This document shows, one piece after another, positions 10,016 through 17,001 of a stretch of 40,966 nucleotides of DNA. Within the stretch, counting starts at the first letter, position 1. Each line of letters opens with the position of its first letter. The notes under the pieces were generated by a model. The model saw only the letters and a list, made by a program, of their open reading frames with translations, ran no database searches and was not told the origin of the DNA. The position numbers and the translations under genes were made by a program. The DNA comes from an uncultured Clostridium sp. (lineage in GTDB: Bacteria > Bacillota > Clostridia > TANB77 > CAG-508), in NCBI GenBank assembly GCA_946409935.1, contig CAMJYG010000020.1, positions 1 to 40,966 of the forward strand, in the 5' to 3' direction.

Positions 10016-10667
10016 AGGGTTTAAAGAAACATCACTTAATAAACTAATAGTAGAGAAGCGATTAAAAAAAAATATTATATTTGTTTTAAAATCATTAGAA
10101 GCAATGAAAAATGATTTAATTGAAAGCAAAGAAACATTACCAAATCATGAAGAGAAAATAAGAAATTATTTAAAAGAAAAATATTTACAAAACAGTGAAT
10201 TTAGAAATTTAAATTCATTTAATGAAATGGTTAGATTTGAAATAGAAAGTCCAGAAAATTACGATGAAAAGAGTTATTTATATGTTGGAAGAATTGATTT
10301 AAAAATATTGGGTGAAGAGTCATTAGTGAAAGATGAAGCATATAATGTAATCGAGTGTAAAAGAATAGATGGAAAAAATACATTAAATAAAGAATATATT
10401 GAAAATGGATTAAAAAGATTTGTTACAAAAAAATATTCATCATATAATAATCAAAATGCAATGCTAGGGTTCGTTGTTAGAAATATTGATATATTTGAAA
10501 ATACAGAAAAAATAAATGAACTACAACAAGTAGATAAAGAAATAAATGTCATTGAATTTGAAAAGATAGAGAAAGATTATTATTTATATAGAGGGAGATA
10601 TAATAATGGCAAATTAACAATATTACATGCATTTTCCAATATTTCAGGTGTAATAGATAAAAAATAA
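10008..10667 (+). CDS. PD-(D/E)xK restriction-endonuclease-like partner of the methylase
   Basis: 219 residues from the ATG at 10008. That start overlaps the methylase stop (ATGAATAA) and has GAGGAGG at 9992-9998. A nuclease core is visible: D97 in VGRIDLKI, then E116-C-K118 in NVIECKR, the D...ExK pattern, preceded by helical segments. After it comes NAMLGFVV, a hydrophobic strand typical of the fold. No family name is assigned; the role as restriction enzyme is inferred from the motif and its coupling to the methylase. Composition is as AT-rich as its neighbours. Confidence 0.65.
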   Translation: MNKGFKETSLNKLIVEKRLKKNIIFVLKSLEAMKNDLIESKETLPNHEEKIRNYLKEKYLQNSEFRNLNSFNEMVRFEIESPENYDEKSYLYVGRIDLKILGEESLVKDEAYNVIECKRIDGKNTLNKEYIENGLKRFVTKKYSSYNNQNAMLGFVVRNIDIFENTEKINELQQVDKEINVIEFEKIEKDYYLYRGRYNNGKLTILHAFSNISGVIDKK

Positions 10668-10681
10668 TGTTGTTAAAGTAC

Positions 10682-10712
10682 AGAGAGTAGATTTTATTCT
10701 ATTCTCTTTTTC
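10682..10712 (+). terminator. Rho-independent terminator after the second restriction-modification pair
   Basis: A 10-bp stem, 10682-10691 with 10698-10707 (one G-U pair), a 6-nt loop, then a run of T residues. Confidence 0.8.
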
Positions 10713-10740
10713 TACGTAAAATATTATTAGAGGAGCAAAT

Positions 10741-10974
10741 ATGAACCAATATATTTTAAATGAAATACAAAAATTTCATAAACAAAATATACCACTTACT
10801 GAATACCCAAAGAGGGTAAGAAATCTTAGAAAAAAAATCAATTACCTAACAAAATTAAAAATATTATATATAGGCCAAATGTATAATAATAATGAAATTG
10901 ATGAAGCGGAATATAAACAATTATATACAATATTTGAATATCAAAGGTTAAAATACCAAGAAAAAGTGAATTAA
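10741..10974 (+). CDS. Small hypothetical protein
   Basis: 77 residues, basic and helical, with an SD (AGAGGAG) just before the ATG. No domain recognised. The second half (NNNEIDEAEYKQLYTIFEY) resembles the short helical C-terminal modules of many small phage and plasmid proteins; this is only a resemblance. It is the last gene before the attachment-site region, consistent with element cargo. Confidence 0.5.
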   Translation: MNQYILNEIQKFHKQNIPLTEYPKRVRNLRKKINYLTKLKILYIGQMYNNNEIDEAEYKQLYTIFEYQRLKYQEKVN

Positions 10975-11190
10975 ATTTTAAAATAGAAAAATACCATAGA
11001 TTTAAAACCTTGTAAAGACTTTATATACAGCGATGATAACCAAACAAGTTTTTAGCGACGAAAAAGCGACGGAATTAAAAATAAATGGTAATAATTGAAG
11101 ATAAAAGAAAATAAACAAAATACTAATAAACGTTGAAATAAAGATACTTTAGAGTAATTCGTGATAATCTGTGATAATGCCCTTCTGGAA

Positions 11191-11235
11191 CTCATAACCC
11201 GAAGGTCGTAAGTTCGAGTCTTACCCCCGCAACCA
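11191..11235 (+). other. 3' fragment of an initiator tRNA-Met gene (attachment-site core)
   Basis: These 45 bases match the second half of initiator tRNA-Met: the anticodon loop CTCATAA, the CCCGA anticodon stem strand, the T arm GTAAG-TTCGAGT-CTTAC, and the 3' acceptor CCCCGCA followed by ACCA. The 5' half is missing: the preceding bases (CCTTCTGGAA) cannot pair with the anticodon stem. It is therefore not a functional tRNA. A 3' tRNA fragment next to a tyrosine integrase gene is the standard signature of an attachment site left by integration. The intact tRNA should lie elsewhere, outside this window. Confidence 0.8.
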
Positions 11236-11244
11236 GTAATATCA

Positions 11245-11276
11245 AAGGTTTCAACATTTCACTGAAACCTTATTTT
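11245..11276 (+). terminator. Terminator downstream of the tRNA fragment
   Basis: A perfect 9-bp stem (11245-11253 with 11263-11271), a 9-nt loop, then ATTTTT. It is probably carried along with the tRNA 3' end. Confidence 0.7.
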
Positions 11277-11315
11277 TATGCTTTGACGTAATTTTGACGT
11301 TATTCGGCATAAAAT

Positions 11316-12386
11316 TTAAAACAAGTCTTCTAGTATAGCACTTGCTTTTTTATCTTCTTCTGGAATTTGGTCTAGATAATAATTAGTAGCTGTAGATGGC
11401 AAATGACCAAGTCTTTTTGCTACACTAACAACATCTAATCCTTTATTAACTAATATGCTTTCATTTAAAGCTCTTAAGTCCTTTAAATTTATTTCTCTTA
11501 AATTATTATCTTTTAGAAATTGTTTAAAACTTTTTGAAAATGTATCTGGGTTCATTGTAAATAATGCTGTATCTTTACTAGGCTTACCTAAATATTTGTA
11601 GTATTCTTTTACTATATTTATATAAGAATTAGGAACATAGAATAATCTGTTTTTTCCTGTTTTAATATCTTTAATTTTTGTTCCATTAGGGATATTTATT
11701 TTAGCCTTATTTAAGTCTATACTGCATTTGTTAAAATTTATATCATTAAATGTCAGAGCCATAACTTCTCCTCTTCTTGCTCCAGTATATAATGAAGTAT
11801 ATATAGCAACTTGTAATTCTTTATTTTCTAATTTTTCTAAAGACTTAATAAATCCATCTAATTCTTCATAGCTGTATAAAACAACTTTCTTTTTTTGTTT
11901 CTCTGTGTTTTTGGGAATAGAAACTTTATCAGCTACATTATAATCTATTAAATCCCATTCAATTCCTTTATTTAAAATGGCTGAAATTACTTTTATATGG
12001 TTTTTAATTGTTTTAGATGACAAATTATATTCATTTAATAGTTTATTGGCAAATTCTTGAATTTGAAGCCTTTTTAGCTTATTTATTTTTATTGTTCCAA
12101 TGTCATCTAAAATATGATTGTTTAACATATTTTTATAATTTTTATATGTAGTTTCAGATAAGTTGTCTTTTCCATATTTATCTAAAAATAATTGACATAG
12201 TTCTGTGAAAGTAAGACCTGAGCTTTTTCTATAATTTCCTTTTTCAATTTCAGCAACAAATAAAGCTAATTTCCTACTAGCTTCAGAAGGAGATGAAGCT
12301 TTAATTGTTTTGCTGTATCTTTCGCCTTCGTACATATATTCTAAAAAGTAACTATTATTTCCTCTTTTTCGTATTGTTCCTGCCAT
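11316..12386 (-). CDS. Tyrosine recombinase (integrase)
   Basis: 356 residues from the ATG at 12386, chosen because AAGGAGG precedes it; an upstream in-frame ATG at 12407 lacks a site. The N-terminal arm-binding domain begins AGTIRKRGNNSYFLEY. The SAM-like core-binding domain covers about 60-155. The catalytic domain shows the first arginine in YTGARRGEV, the second-box arginine in LKDLRALNES, the RLGH motif and the tyrosine nucleophile in TNYYLDQ. The usual histidine of the HxxR box is lysine here, a tolerated variation. The gene points toward the tRNA-Met fragment about 80 bases away, so it probably integrated the element that lies to its right. Confidence 0.93.
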   Translation of the reverse strand: MAGTIRKRGNNSYFLEYMYEGERYSKTIKASSPSEASRKLALFVAEIEKGNYRKSSGLTFTELCQLFLDKYGKDNLSETTYKNYKNMLNNHILDDIGTIKINKLKRLQIQEFANKLLNEYNLSSKTIKNHIKVISAILNKGIEWDLIDYNVADKVSIPKNTEKQKKKVVLYSYEELDGFIKSLEKLENKELQVAIYTSLYTGARRGEVMALTFNDINFNKCSIDLNKAKINIPNGTKIKDIKTGKNRLFYVPNSYINIVKEYYKYLGKPSKDTALFTMNPDTFSKSFKQFLKDNNLREINLKDLRALNESILVNKGLDVVSVAKRLGHLPSTATNYYLDQIPEEDKKASAILEDLF

Positions 12387-12411
12387 AATAAAAACCTCCT
12401 TAAACAAAAAT

Positions 12412-12774
12412 TTGGTACTTGTATATGAATATCGTAAAAGAGGAGCATATTTTAGAATAATAGACTTTTCATGATGGGATTTAGAACTTCCTACTGAAGA
12501 AGAAATGCAAAATGGAATAAAAAATTTAGAAAAAGTAAATTATAAAGTTGATTATGTTATTTCTCATTGTTGTCCAACCAATATTCAAGCATTAATTGGA
12601 GGAGGAACTTATAAGAAAGATTATTTGACTGATTATCTACAAGAAATATCAGAAAAATTAGAATTTAAGAAATGGTATTTTGGACATTATCATGACAATA
12701 GACAAGTGAATGACCAATATGTTTTATTATATGAAGATATAATACCTTTAGAGTTTAAAAGCATATTTGAATAA
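12412..12774 (+). pseudogene. C-terminal fragment of a metallophosphoesterase
   Basis: The coding trace runs from about 12412 to the stop at 12774, without start codon or N-terminal metal-binding motifs. It reads KRGAYFRI...LELPTEEEM, then VISHCCPTNIQALIGGGTY and FKKWYFGHYHDNRQV. This is the C-terminal half of calcineurin-like phosphoesterases, including the GHYHDNR metal motif. At 12472-12474 an in-frame TGA replaces the first Trp of the family's SWW motif. The 5' end was probably lost when the integrase-side DNA was joined here. An ATG at 12505 could still express 89 residues, but a functional enzyme is unlikely. Confidence 0.85.
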
Positions 12775-12801
12775 AAAATACAAAAAAACATATATAATAT
12801 A

Positions 12802-12830
12802 TTGATAATATACGCATAATATGTTATAAT
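12802..12830 (+). promoter_or_regulatory. Promoter of the dinJ-yafQ toxin-antitoxin operon
   Basis: TTGATA at 12802-12807, a 17-bp spacer and TATAAT at 12825-12830. It is embedded in AT-only palindromic sequence (ATATAATATATT-like repeats at 12790-12846) that could serve as the antitoxin operator. SD GGAGGTGAT at about 12849. Confidence 0.7.
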
Positions 12831-12860
12831 ATACATATAATATATCATGGAGGTGATATT

Positions 12861-13127
12861 ATGGCTACGATTAATGTTAATGTAGATGAAAAAATAAAAG
12901 AACAAGCTAAAGAGACTCTTGATTATCTTGGAACGAATTTTACAAATGTTATCAATATGTTATTAAGACAAATAATCCTAACTGAAAGTATTCCTTTTGA
13001 AATAAAAGTACCAAAATTAAATGCAGAAACTATAAAAGCTATTGAAGATGCAGAAAAGGGAATAGGATTAAGCAAAGGATATACTAATTTAGATGAAATG
13101 TGGAAAGATTTAGAGAAAGAGGATTGA
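12861..13127 (+). CDS. dinJ: DinJ/RelB-family antitoxin
   Basis: 88-residue antitoxin with the ribbon-helix-helix N-terminus typical of RelB/DinJ: INVNVDEKIKEQAKETLDYLG, then TNVINMLLRQIIL and IPFEIKVP. The C-terminal half (ETIKAIEDAEKGIGLSKGYTN) is the flexible toxin-binding part. It has a strong SD (GGAGGTGAT) and ends in TGA overlapping the region where the toxin gene starts. Antitoxins of this family bind and neutralise the toxin and repress their own promoter together with it. The palindromic AT-rich leader fits autoregulation. Confidence 0.92.
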   Translation: MATINVNVDEKIKEQAKETLDYLGTNFTNVINMLLRQIILTESIPFEIKVPKLNAETIKAIEDAEKGIGLSKGYTNLDEMWKDLEKED

Positions 13128-13132
13128 TAAAT

Positions 13133-13406
13133 TTGTTAACAGTAAAATATACTAACTTATTTAAAAAAGATTATAAATTAATAAAAAATAGAGGTCTTAA
13201 TCTAAAGCTATTACAAGAAGTTGTTGATATGCTTGCTAACGAACAAACATTGCCTGAAAAGTATAGAGATCATTATTTGGCAGGAGAATATAAACGGATA
13301 TAGGGAATGTCATATACAACCTGATTGGCTTTTAATTTATAAAATAGATAAAGGTGAATTAGTATTAACAGCATATAGAACAGGTTCACATTCAGACTTA
13401 TTTTAA
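13133..13406 (+). CDS. yafQ: YafQ-family mRNA interferase toxin, +1 frameshift at CGG
   Basis: Ribosome-dependent mRNA endonuclease partner of DinJ. Starting at TTG 13133 (AGAGG upstream; TTG 13124 is also possible), the first frame runs LLTVKYTNLFKKDYK...LPEKYRDHYLAGEYK. It then meets an in-frame CGG at 13295-13297 and stops two codons later. If C13295 is skipped, GGA at 13296 gives the conserved Gly and the rest follows in frame: GYRECHIQPDWLLIYKI, then YRTGSHSDLF. The restored protein is 90 residues, exactly the family size, with the catalytic-end motif TGSHSDLF intact. This is one of six identical CGG/GGA events in the window. It could also be an inactivated toxin. Confidence 0.85.
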
Positions 13407-13423
13407 AAATAACATATAATTTT

Positions 13424-13516
13424 AAAGTGCAATTTTCGTATTTCAAAGTGCAAAAATTGCACTTTAAGATTATAAGCAAAAAGCGTTATTGATTTATTGC
13501 TATCAATAACGCTTTT
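13424..13516 (+). terminator. Tandem hairpins after yafQ
   Basis: Hairpin 1 is a perfect 9-bp stem at 13445-13453/13457-13465; an extra copy of its left arm AAAGTGCAA lies at 13424-13432, giving two competing left arms. Hairpin 2 is a perfect 14-bp stem at 13479-13492/13503-13516 ending in TTTT. Both A- and T-runs flank the second stem, so it may terminate in both directions and also serve the NUDIX gene on the other strand. Confidence 0.7.
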
Positions 13517-13552
13517 AGAATCTTTTACTACAACATGGTAGTTAAGTTAAAA

Positions 13553-14048
13553 TTATAATACTATAGATTTATAAATAATGCAATATTTTTTATCCTGAGG
13601 AGACATTTCACAAAAAGCAGTTTCCTCTCTAAATTCTAACCATTCTTTTAATATATCATTTTCATTTACTTCTCTAAAATTTATCAACATCAATCCAAAC
13701 TGCTTTACTTTGACCATTATCATCAATAACGATATATTCTTCTTTGTAATCTTCATCTAAGATGTTGATATTATAATAAAGAACTAATTCATGAGCATTT
13801 TTGCCCTCATATGTAAAAATATTTTCAGAAATACCTAGAAAATCTTTTACAACTATATCAATATTAATTTCTTCTTTAAACTCTCTTCTTAAGGCATCTG
13901 TACTTTTCTCTAAAAATTCAATACCTCCACCTAAACATCTATAAAATGTTTGATTTTTTACTTTATCGAATCCTTCACTTACAAGTAATTTATTATCTTT
14001 AATTTCAAGCCCTAAAACTATAGGACGTATTTCTTTAAATTTGTTCAT
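13553..14048 (-). pseudogene. NUDIX hydrolase, frame broken at TTT-TAG
   Basis: The first frame (14048 to 13674) carries the NUDIX box region: GGGIEFLEKSTDALRREFKEEINI matches the G-x5-E-x7-REUxEE pattern. It ends VWIDVDKF-TAG. One base later the frame continues REVNENDILKEWLEFREETAF to a stop at 13553. Removing one T from the TTTT run at about 13677 joins both parts into 164 residues, a normal NUDIX length. Unlike the other broken genes of this window the break is a T homopolymer, not CGG. Its context (UUU UAG A) would allow +1 slippage of a Phe-tRNA at a stop codon, but mutation is simpler. It is coupled to the upstream fusion gene, whose end contains its SD (AAAAGGAGG). Confidence 0.75.
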
Positions 14049-14051
14049 AAT

Positions 14052-14810
14052 CTAAACCTCCTTTTCTCCTAAATCTTCAGAAAATCTTAACAAATATCCA
14101 TCAGGATCTTGTATTAAGAATTCTTTATTTCCTAATAATTTATTATCTTGTCTATACCAATTTTCTTCAATATCAAAAGTTATTTTATAATTTGAATTTT
14201 TAAAGTTATTATATATTTCATCCAGATTTTCTACTTCTAGTTGAAAATTTATCCCATTTCCAAAAGGATAGGAAAGAGGGGCAATATCCCATTTATCTGT
14301 ATCAGAAATTTCTTGTAACATAAATTGTATTTCGCCTAAACTCATAAGTGCAAATTTATTTTCAGGTCTATCATATTCTATTTTAAATCCAGCAGTTTTA
14401 TAAAAATTCAAACTATTTTCTAAATTAGTAACAGATAATTCAGGAATATTTTTATTAAATTCTAAATAGTTTGAACTCCTTAATATTTCACTTTTGAAAT
14501 ATTGCTCTTGAAATTCTGTAAGAACTCTTATTTCGTTATTAGAAAAAGATTTATTTTCAGGAACAATAATTAATTTATCATCATTATCATTTAACCTATG
14601 TATTATTGCAATGCATTTGCCTTTAAAATTTTCTATTGGCTCATGTATTCCAAGCAAATAACATTCTAATTCTTCTCCATCACCACTTATTGTATTGGGA
14701 ATATATCCATAATTTATAGGATAAATAAAACCATATTTAGGATGTTTACTTCCTAAAGGTCTATCAATTGTTACTTCTAGTGTTTTATCCAAATAATTTA
14801 TACTATTCAT
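14052..14810 (-). CDS. Fusion of a pyrophosphatase-like domain with a VOC (bleomycin-resistance-like) domain
   Basis: 252 residues in one frame. Residues 1-110 resemble the small clostridial inorganic-pyrophosphatase-like proteins: RPLGSKHPKYGFIYPINYGY, then ISGDGEELECYLLGI and KCIAIIHR. Residues about 118-250 are a vicinal-oxygen-chelate domain: IPELSVTNLENSLNFYKTAG, GEIQFMLQEI, NFQLEVENLDEIY and DPDGYLLRFSE, with E in the last motif as a likely metal ligand. The two are normally separate proteins. No stop or start is seen at the junction (around LRSSNYLEFNKN). It may be a true fusion or the product of a lost stop codon. SD GAAAGGTGA precedes the ATG. Confidence 0.8.
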   Translation of the reverse strand: MNSINYLDKTLEVTIDRPLGSKHPKYGFIYPINYGYIPNTISGDGEELECYLLGIHEPIENFKGKCIAIIHRLNDNDDKLIIVPENKSFSNNEIRVLTEFQEQYFKSEILRSSNYLEFNKNIPELSVTNLENSLNFYKTAGFKIEYDRPENKFALMSLGEIQFMLQEISDTDKWDIAPLSYPFGNGINFQLEVENLDEIYNNFKNSNYKITFDIEENWYRQDNKLLGNKEFLIQDPDGYLLRFSEDLGEKEV

Positions 14811-14833
14811 AAATAATCACCTTTCATAGATAT

Positions 14834-15424
14834 TCAATCTTTAAATTCATTCATTGTTTTTAGCTTAGATTTTATTTTTTCATCAGATGTGTACTTTAAC
14901 CATTTTTCAAAAGTTTTAGAATCTAAAGTCCCACTTTTGTAATCTTGCAAATATTTTAAAGCTAAAGGTTTACAGTTTTTATAATTTTCTTTATACTCTG
15001 GAATATCAGGATGTCTTTTTACATCCATAGCTTTTTTTGAAGCTATAGAGGCTTTTAAATTAACTAAATAATCTTTTTTCTTTTCTCTTAAAGCAACAAT
15101 ATCTGCTCCAACATCTTTACAGGTTTGTCTAGTTTTTTCATTTTGAATTCTATCACAATAAGTTACATTTACTTTGTTTGTATAAAAATACTTACCACAG
15201 CATTTACATTTTTTTATGTGATTACTATTGTTGCTTACTAGAAATAGTAAATTTAAATAAAATAATTCAAAAACAGAACTAAGTTTATATATTTTTCCAT
15301 ATTCAAGTTTTATATTATTTTTATTTGATAATTCTTTTAATTGTTTTATTAATGTTTTTGTGTCTTTTCTTGTAGTTTTCACATAATCAGGATTAATAGA
15401 TAACAAATCATATATTTGTAACAT
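14834..15424 (-). CDS. DUF6076-like zinc-motif protein, probably N-terminally truncated
   Basis: 196 residues. The core is a cysteine motif, KKCKCCGKYFYTN...YCDR...TCKDVGA, which I recognise from DUF6076-type proteins of Bacillota, where CxxC and YCD residues probably bind zinc. The C-terminal part is a charged helical bundle. Family members are usually considerably longer, and the start sits exactly where an oppositely oriented Fic fragment begins. The frame is open further upstream without a ribosome site. I infer a junction that removed the N-terminus. It ends in TGA, one of the few TGA stops in the window. Function unknown. Confidence 0.6.
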   Translation of the reverse strand: MLQIYDLLSINPDYVKTTRKDTKTLIKQLKELSNKNNIKLEYGKIYKLSSVFELFYLNLLFLVSNNSNHIKKCKCCGKYFYTNKVNVTYCDRIQNEKTRQTCKDVGADIVALREKKKDYLVNLKASIASKKAMDVKRHPDIPEYKENYKNCKPLALKYLQDYKSGTLDSKTFEKWLKYTSDEKIKSKLKTMNEFKD

Positions 15425-15857
15425 ATTTAAAGTTGCAGTAAGAATTACAGAAATACTAAGTGAAAAAGCATTTAATTTTTCGGAAGCAGAACTATTAAAT
15501 ATTCATAAAAGATTATTTAAAGACATATTTGATGGTGCAGGAGTTTATAGAGATTATAATATTACTAAAAAGGAATGGGTATTAAATGGAGATACAGTAA
15601 CATATGCTTCATTTCAAAATATAAAAGAAACGTTAGAATATGATTTTAAACAAAAAAAAGCTTTTTCATATAAAGGATTAAGTTTAGATGAATCTATAAA
15701 ACATTTATGTTCTTTTGTTGCAAATATATGGCAGATACATCCATTTTGTGAAGGTAATACTAGAACAACGGCAGTATTTATCATAAAATATTTGCGAACA
15801 TTTGGATTTGATATTAATAACGGTAAAAAAAATGGCGAATGGCAGGTAAAATTGTAG
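15425..15857 (+). pseudogene. Fic-domain (AMPylase) gene fragment
   Basis: Open from the junction at about 15425 to TAG 15857, with no start codon. It reads FSEAELLNIHKRLFKDIFDGAG, then the active-site motif IHPFCEGNTRTTAVF, matching the Fic consensus HPFxxGNxR, then IIKYLRTFGFDIN. The last residues (GKKNGEWQVKL) do not match the family and the usual C-terminal helix is absent. Both ends are therefore lost. The active-site glycine-asparagine-arginine are intact, but the reading frame cannot be translated on its own. Confidence 0.85.
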
Positions 15858-15880
15858 TATATTTACCTGATTTATACTAG

Positions 15881-15933
15881 TTTGCAAGGATTGTATTTTC
15901 TATTACATAAGTAGAAAATACAGTCCTTGCAAA
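15881..15933. repeat. Long intergenic hairpin
   Basis: A 22-bp stem with a single G-U pair (15881-15902 with 15912-15933) around a 9-nt loop. No T-run follows, so it is not a typical terminator. It lies between the Fic fragment and the 3' end of the membrane-anchored gene, which face each other. Confidence 0.7.
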
Positions 15934-15943
15934 TTATAAATAT

Positions 15944-16810
15944 TTATATCTGTCCTTCATTTTTATCAAATTCCTTGTTTAATTCTTTAAAGAATCTAAA
16001 TTTATTTCCAGAAGTGTTTTTACCCTTTAAAATATAACCATTATATATTCCACCATTTTCATCATTTAAATTAACGCTTAAATTCATATTATATACAAAT
16101 TTTTGATTTAAATTATTTACAATGTGAATTTTAAACGATAAATTATAATTAATATCATCTATGTTAATATTAGCTTCTTTCAAAACTTTACCATTAAAAG
16201 AAACAGTACTTGTATCTTGAGATACAGAATAATTTGTTAATATATCTTTATTTAAATATCCTAAAGTTATGGGATTAGAACAATCTGTGTAAAAAGTAGG
16301 TTTTGAATAATCATTATTCTCATTTTCGCTATTTGTATTTACTATATTAAAATCTATTCTGCCATTATTAGGTTCTTGAATATTTTTATATTTACCAAAA
16401 TCTAAAGGGTTTTTATAATTTAAAACTTTATTCCCTAAATCAGCAGATGAATTCATAACAATGCTATCTATATATAAATTTTTAATTGTATTTTCATCTG
16501 TTAAATCTGATACATGACCAAGATTATCTATGTATATTGATAAATCTGTAAATTGACATATACTCATATTTTTTAGAGAGTGATTTTGTGAATTATCTAT
16601 TGCGTTTGCACTACTATATAATAATATTTTTTGAATATTAAAAATTGAGTTTTCGTTTTCATCAGCGAGCTCTATCATTTCGTTTGCAAAATTATTTCTT
16701 GCCAAAACAGTTGAAAAAACAAAATTATAGTATAATAAAAAAATTATAAATAGTAAGATAATCAATATTGTAAAAGTTAATTTTTCATTTTTTATTTTAA
16801 TTTTTTTCAT
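15944..16810 (-). CDS. Membrane-anchored extracellular protein of unknown function
   Basis: 288 residues from the ATG at 16810, chosen because the site GAAGGGAATG sits about 10 bases before it, as at many starts in this window; an ATG at 16822 overlaps that site. A basic start (MKKIKIKNEK) is followed by one strong transmembrane segment, TFTILIILLFIIFLLYYNFV. The rest (about 260 residues) is polar, Asn-rich and predicted outside, with no cysteine-rich or catalytic motif. The layout of one helix plus a beta-rich ectodomain resembles pilin-like or pseudopilin proteins in outline only. It lies downstream of the glucosaminidase in the same direction, separated by a dispersed repeat. Confidence 0.6.
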   Translation of the reverse strand: MKKIKIKNEKLTFTILIILLFIIFLLYYNFVFSTVLARNNFANEMIELADENENSIFNIQKILLYSSANAIDNSQNHSLKNMSICQFTDLSIYIDNLGHVSDLTDENTIKNLYIDSIVMNSSADLGNKVLNYKNPLDFGKYKNIQEPNNGRIDFNIVNTNSENENNDYSKPTFYTDCSNPITLGYLNKDILTNYSVSQDTSTVSFNGKVLKEANINIDDINYNLSFKIHIVNNLNQKFVYNMNLSVNLNDENGGIYNGYILKGKNTSGNKFRFFKELNKEFDKNEGQI

Positions 16811-16829
16811 ATTTTTAATCATTCCCTTC

Positions 16830-16985
16830 TAGGGCTTTGCCCTAAGCGTTGTACAGAAATTTTCTTACGAAAGTTTCGCACTAGAACAAATTAACGGAAA
16901 GCTTTACTACTTATAATTTGTTGCTAATTAAAATTTATAGTTTAAAATAACATACTACAAGTTTACTAGCTTTCCGATTTGTTCT
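16830..16985. repeat. Dispersed palindromic repeat, copy 1
   Basis: About 155 bases closely similar to 30110-30263 in the same orientation. Both start with a small hairpin (AGGGCTTTGCCCT here) and share ACAGAAATTTTC. Their outer arms are inverted copies of each other (GAACAAATT-ACGGAAAGCTTTA against AGCTTTCCGATTTGTTC). Each copy lies immediately downstream of a minus-strand gene's stop codon (glucosaminidase here, leuS there). Confidence 0.8.
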
Positions 16986-17001
16986 TCTGGAATTTAATAT
17001 A

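Larger units (their letters stand above)
11054..11300. repeat. Short direct repeats around the attachment site, possible integrase arm sites
   Basis: Three pairs of direct repeats flank the tRNA fragment: AGCGACG at 11054-11060 and 11065-11071 (11-bp period), GTGATAAT at 11161-11168 and 11171-11178 (10-bp period), and TTTGACGT at 11282-11289 and 11293-11300 (11-bp period). Helically phased short repeats on both sides of a core are what tyrosine integrases bind as arm sites. The gene-free stretch 10975-11315 otherwise holds only the tRNA fragment and its terminator. Confidence 0.4.

Noticed and set aside
11161-11235. A complete tRNA gene
   Set aside because: Only the anticodon loop, T arm and 3' acceptor strand match; the D arm and 5' acceptor strand are missing and the anticodon stem cannot pair.
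12472-12474. TGA aligned with a conserved Trp in the metallophosphoesterase fragment, suggesting TGA decoded as Trp
   Set aside because: The fragment has lost its N-terminus and is a pseudogene. All intact genes use TGG for Trp and contain no internal TGA, and TGA appears as a genuine-looking stop in the dinJ and DUF6076-like genes.
12790-12846. CRISPR or tandem-repeat array in the AT-rich leader of dinJ
   Set aside because: The repeats are short AT palindromes around the promoter with no spacer periodicity; operator sequence is the simpler reading.
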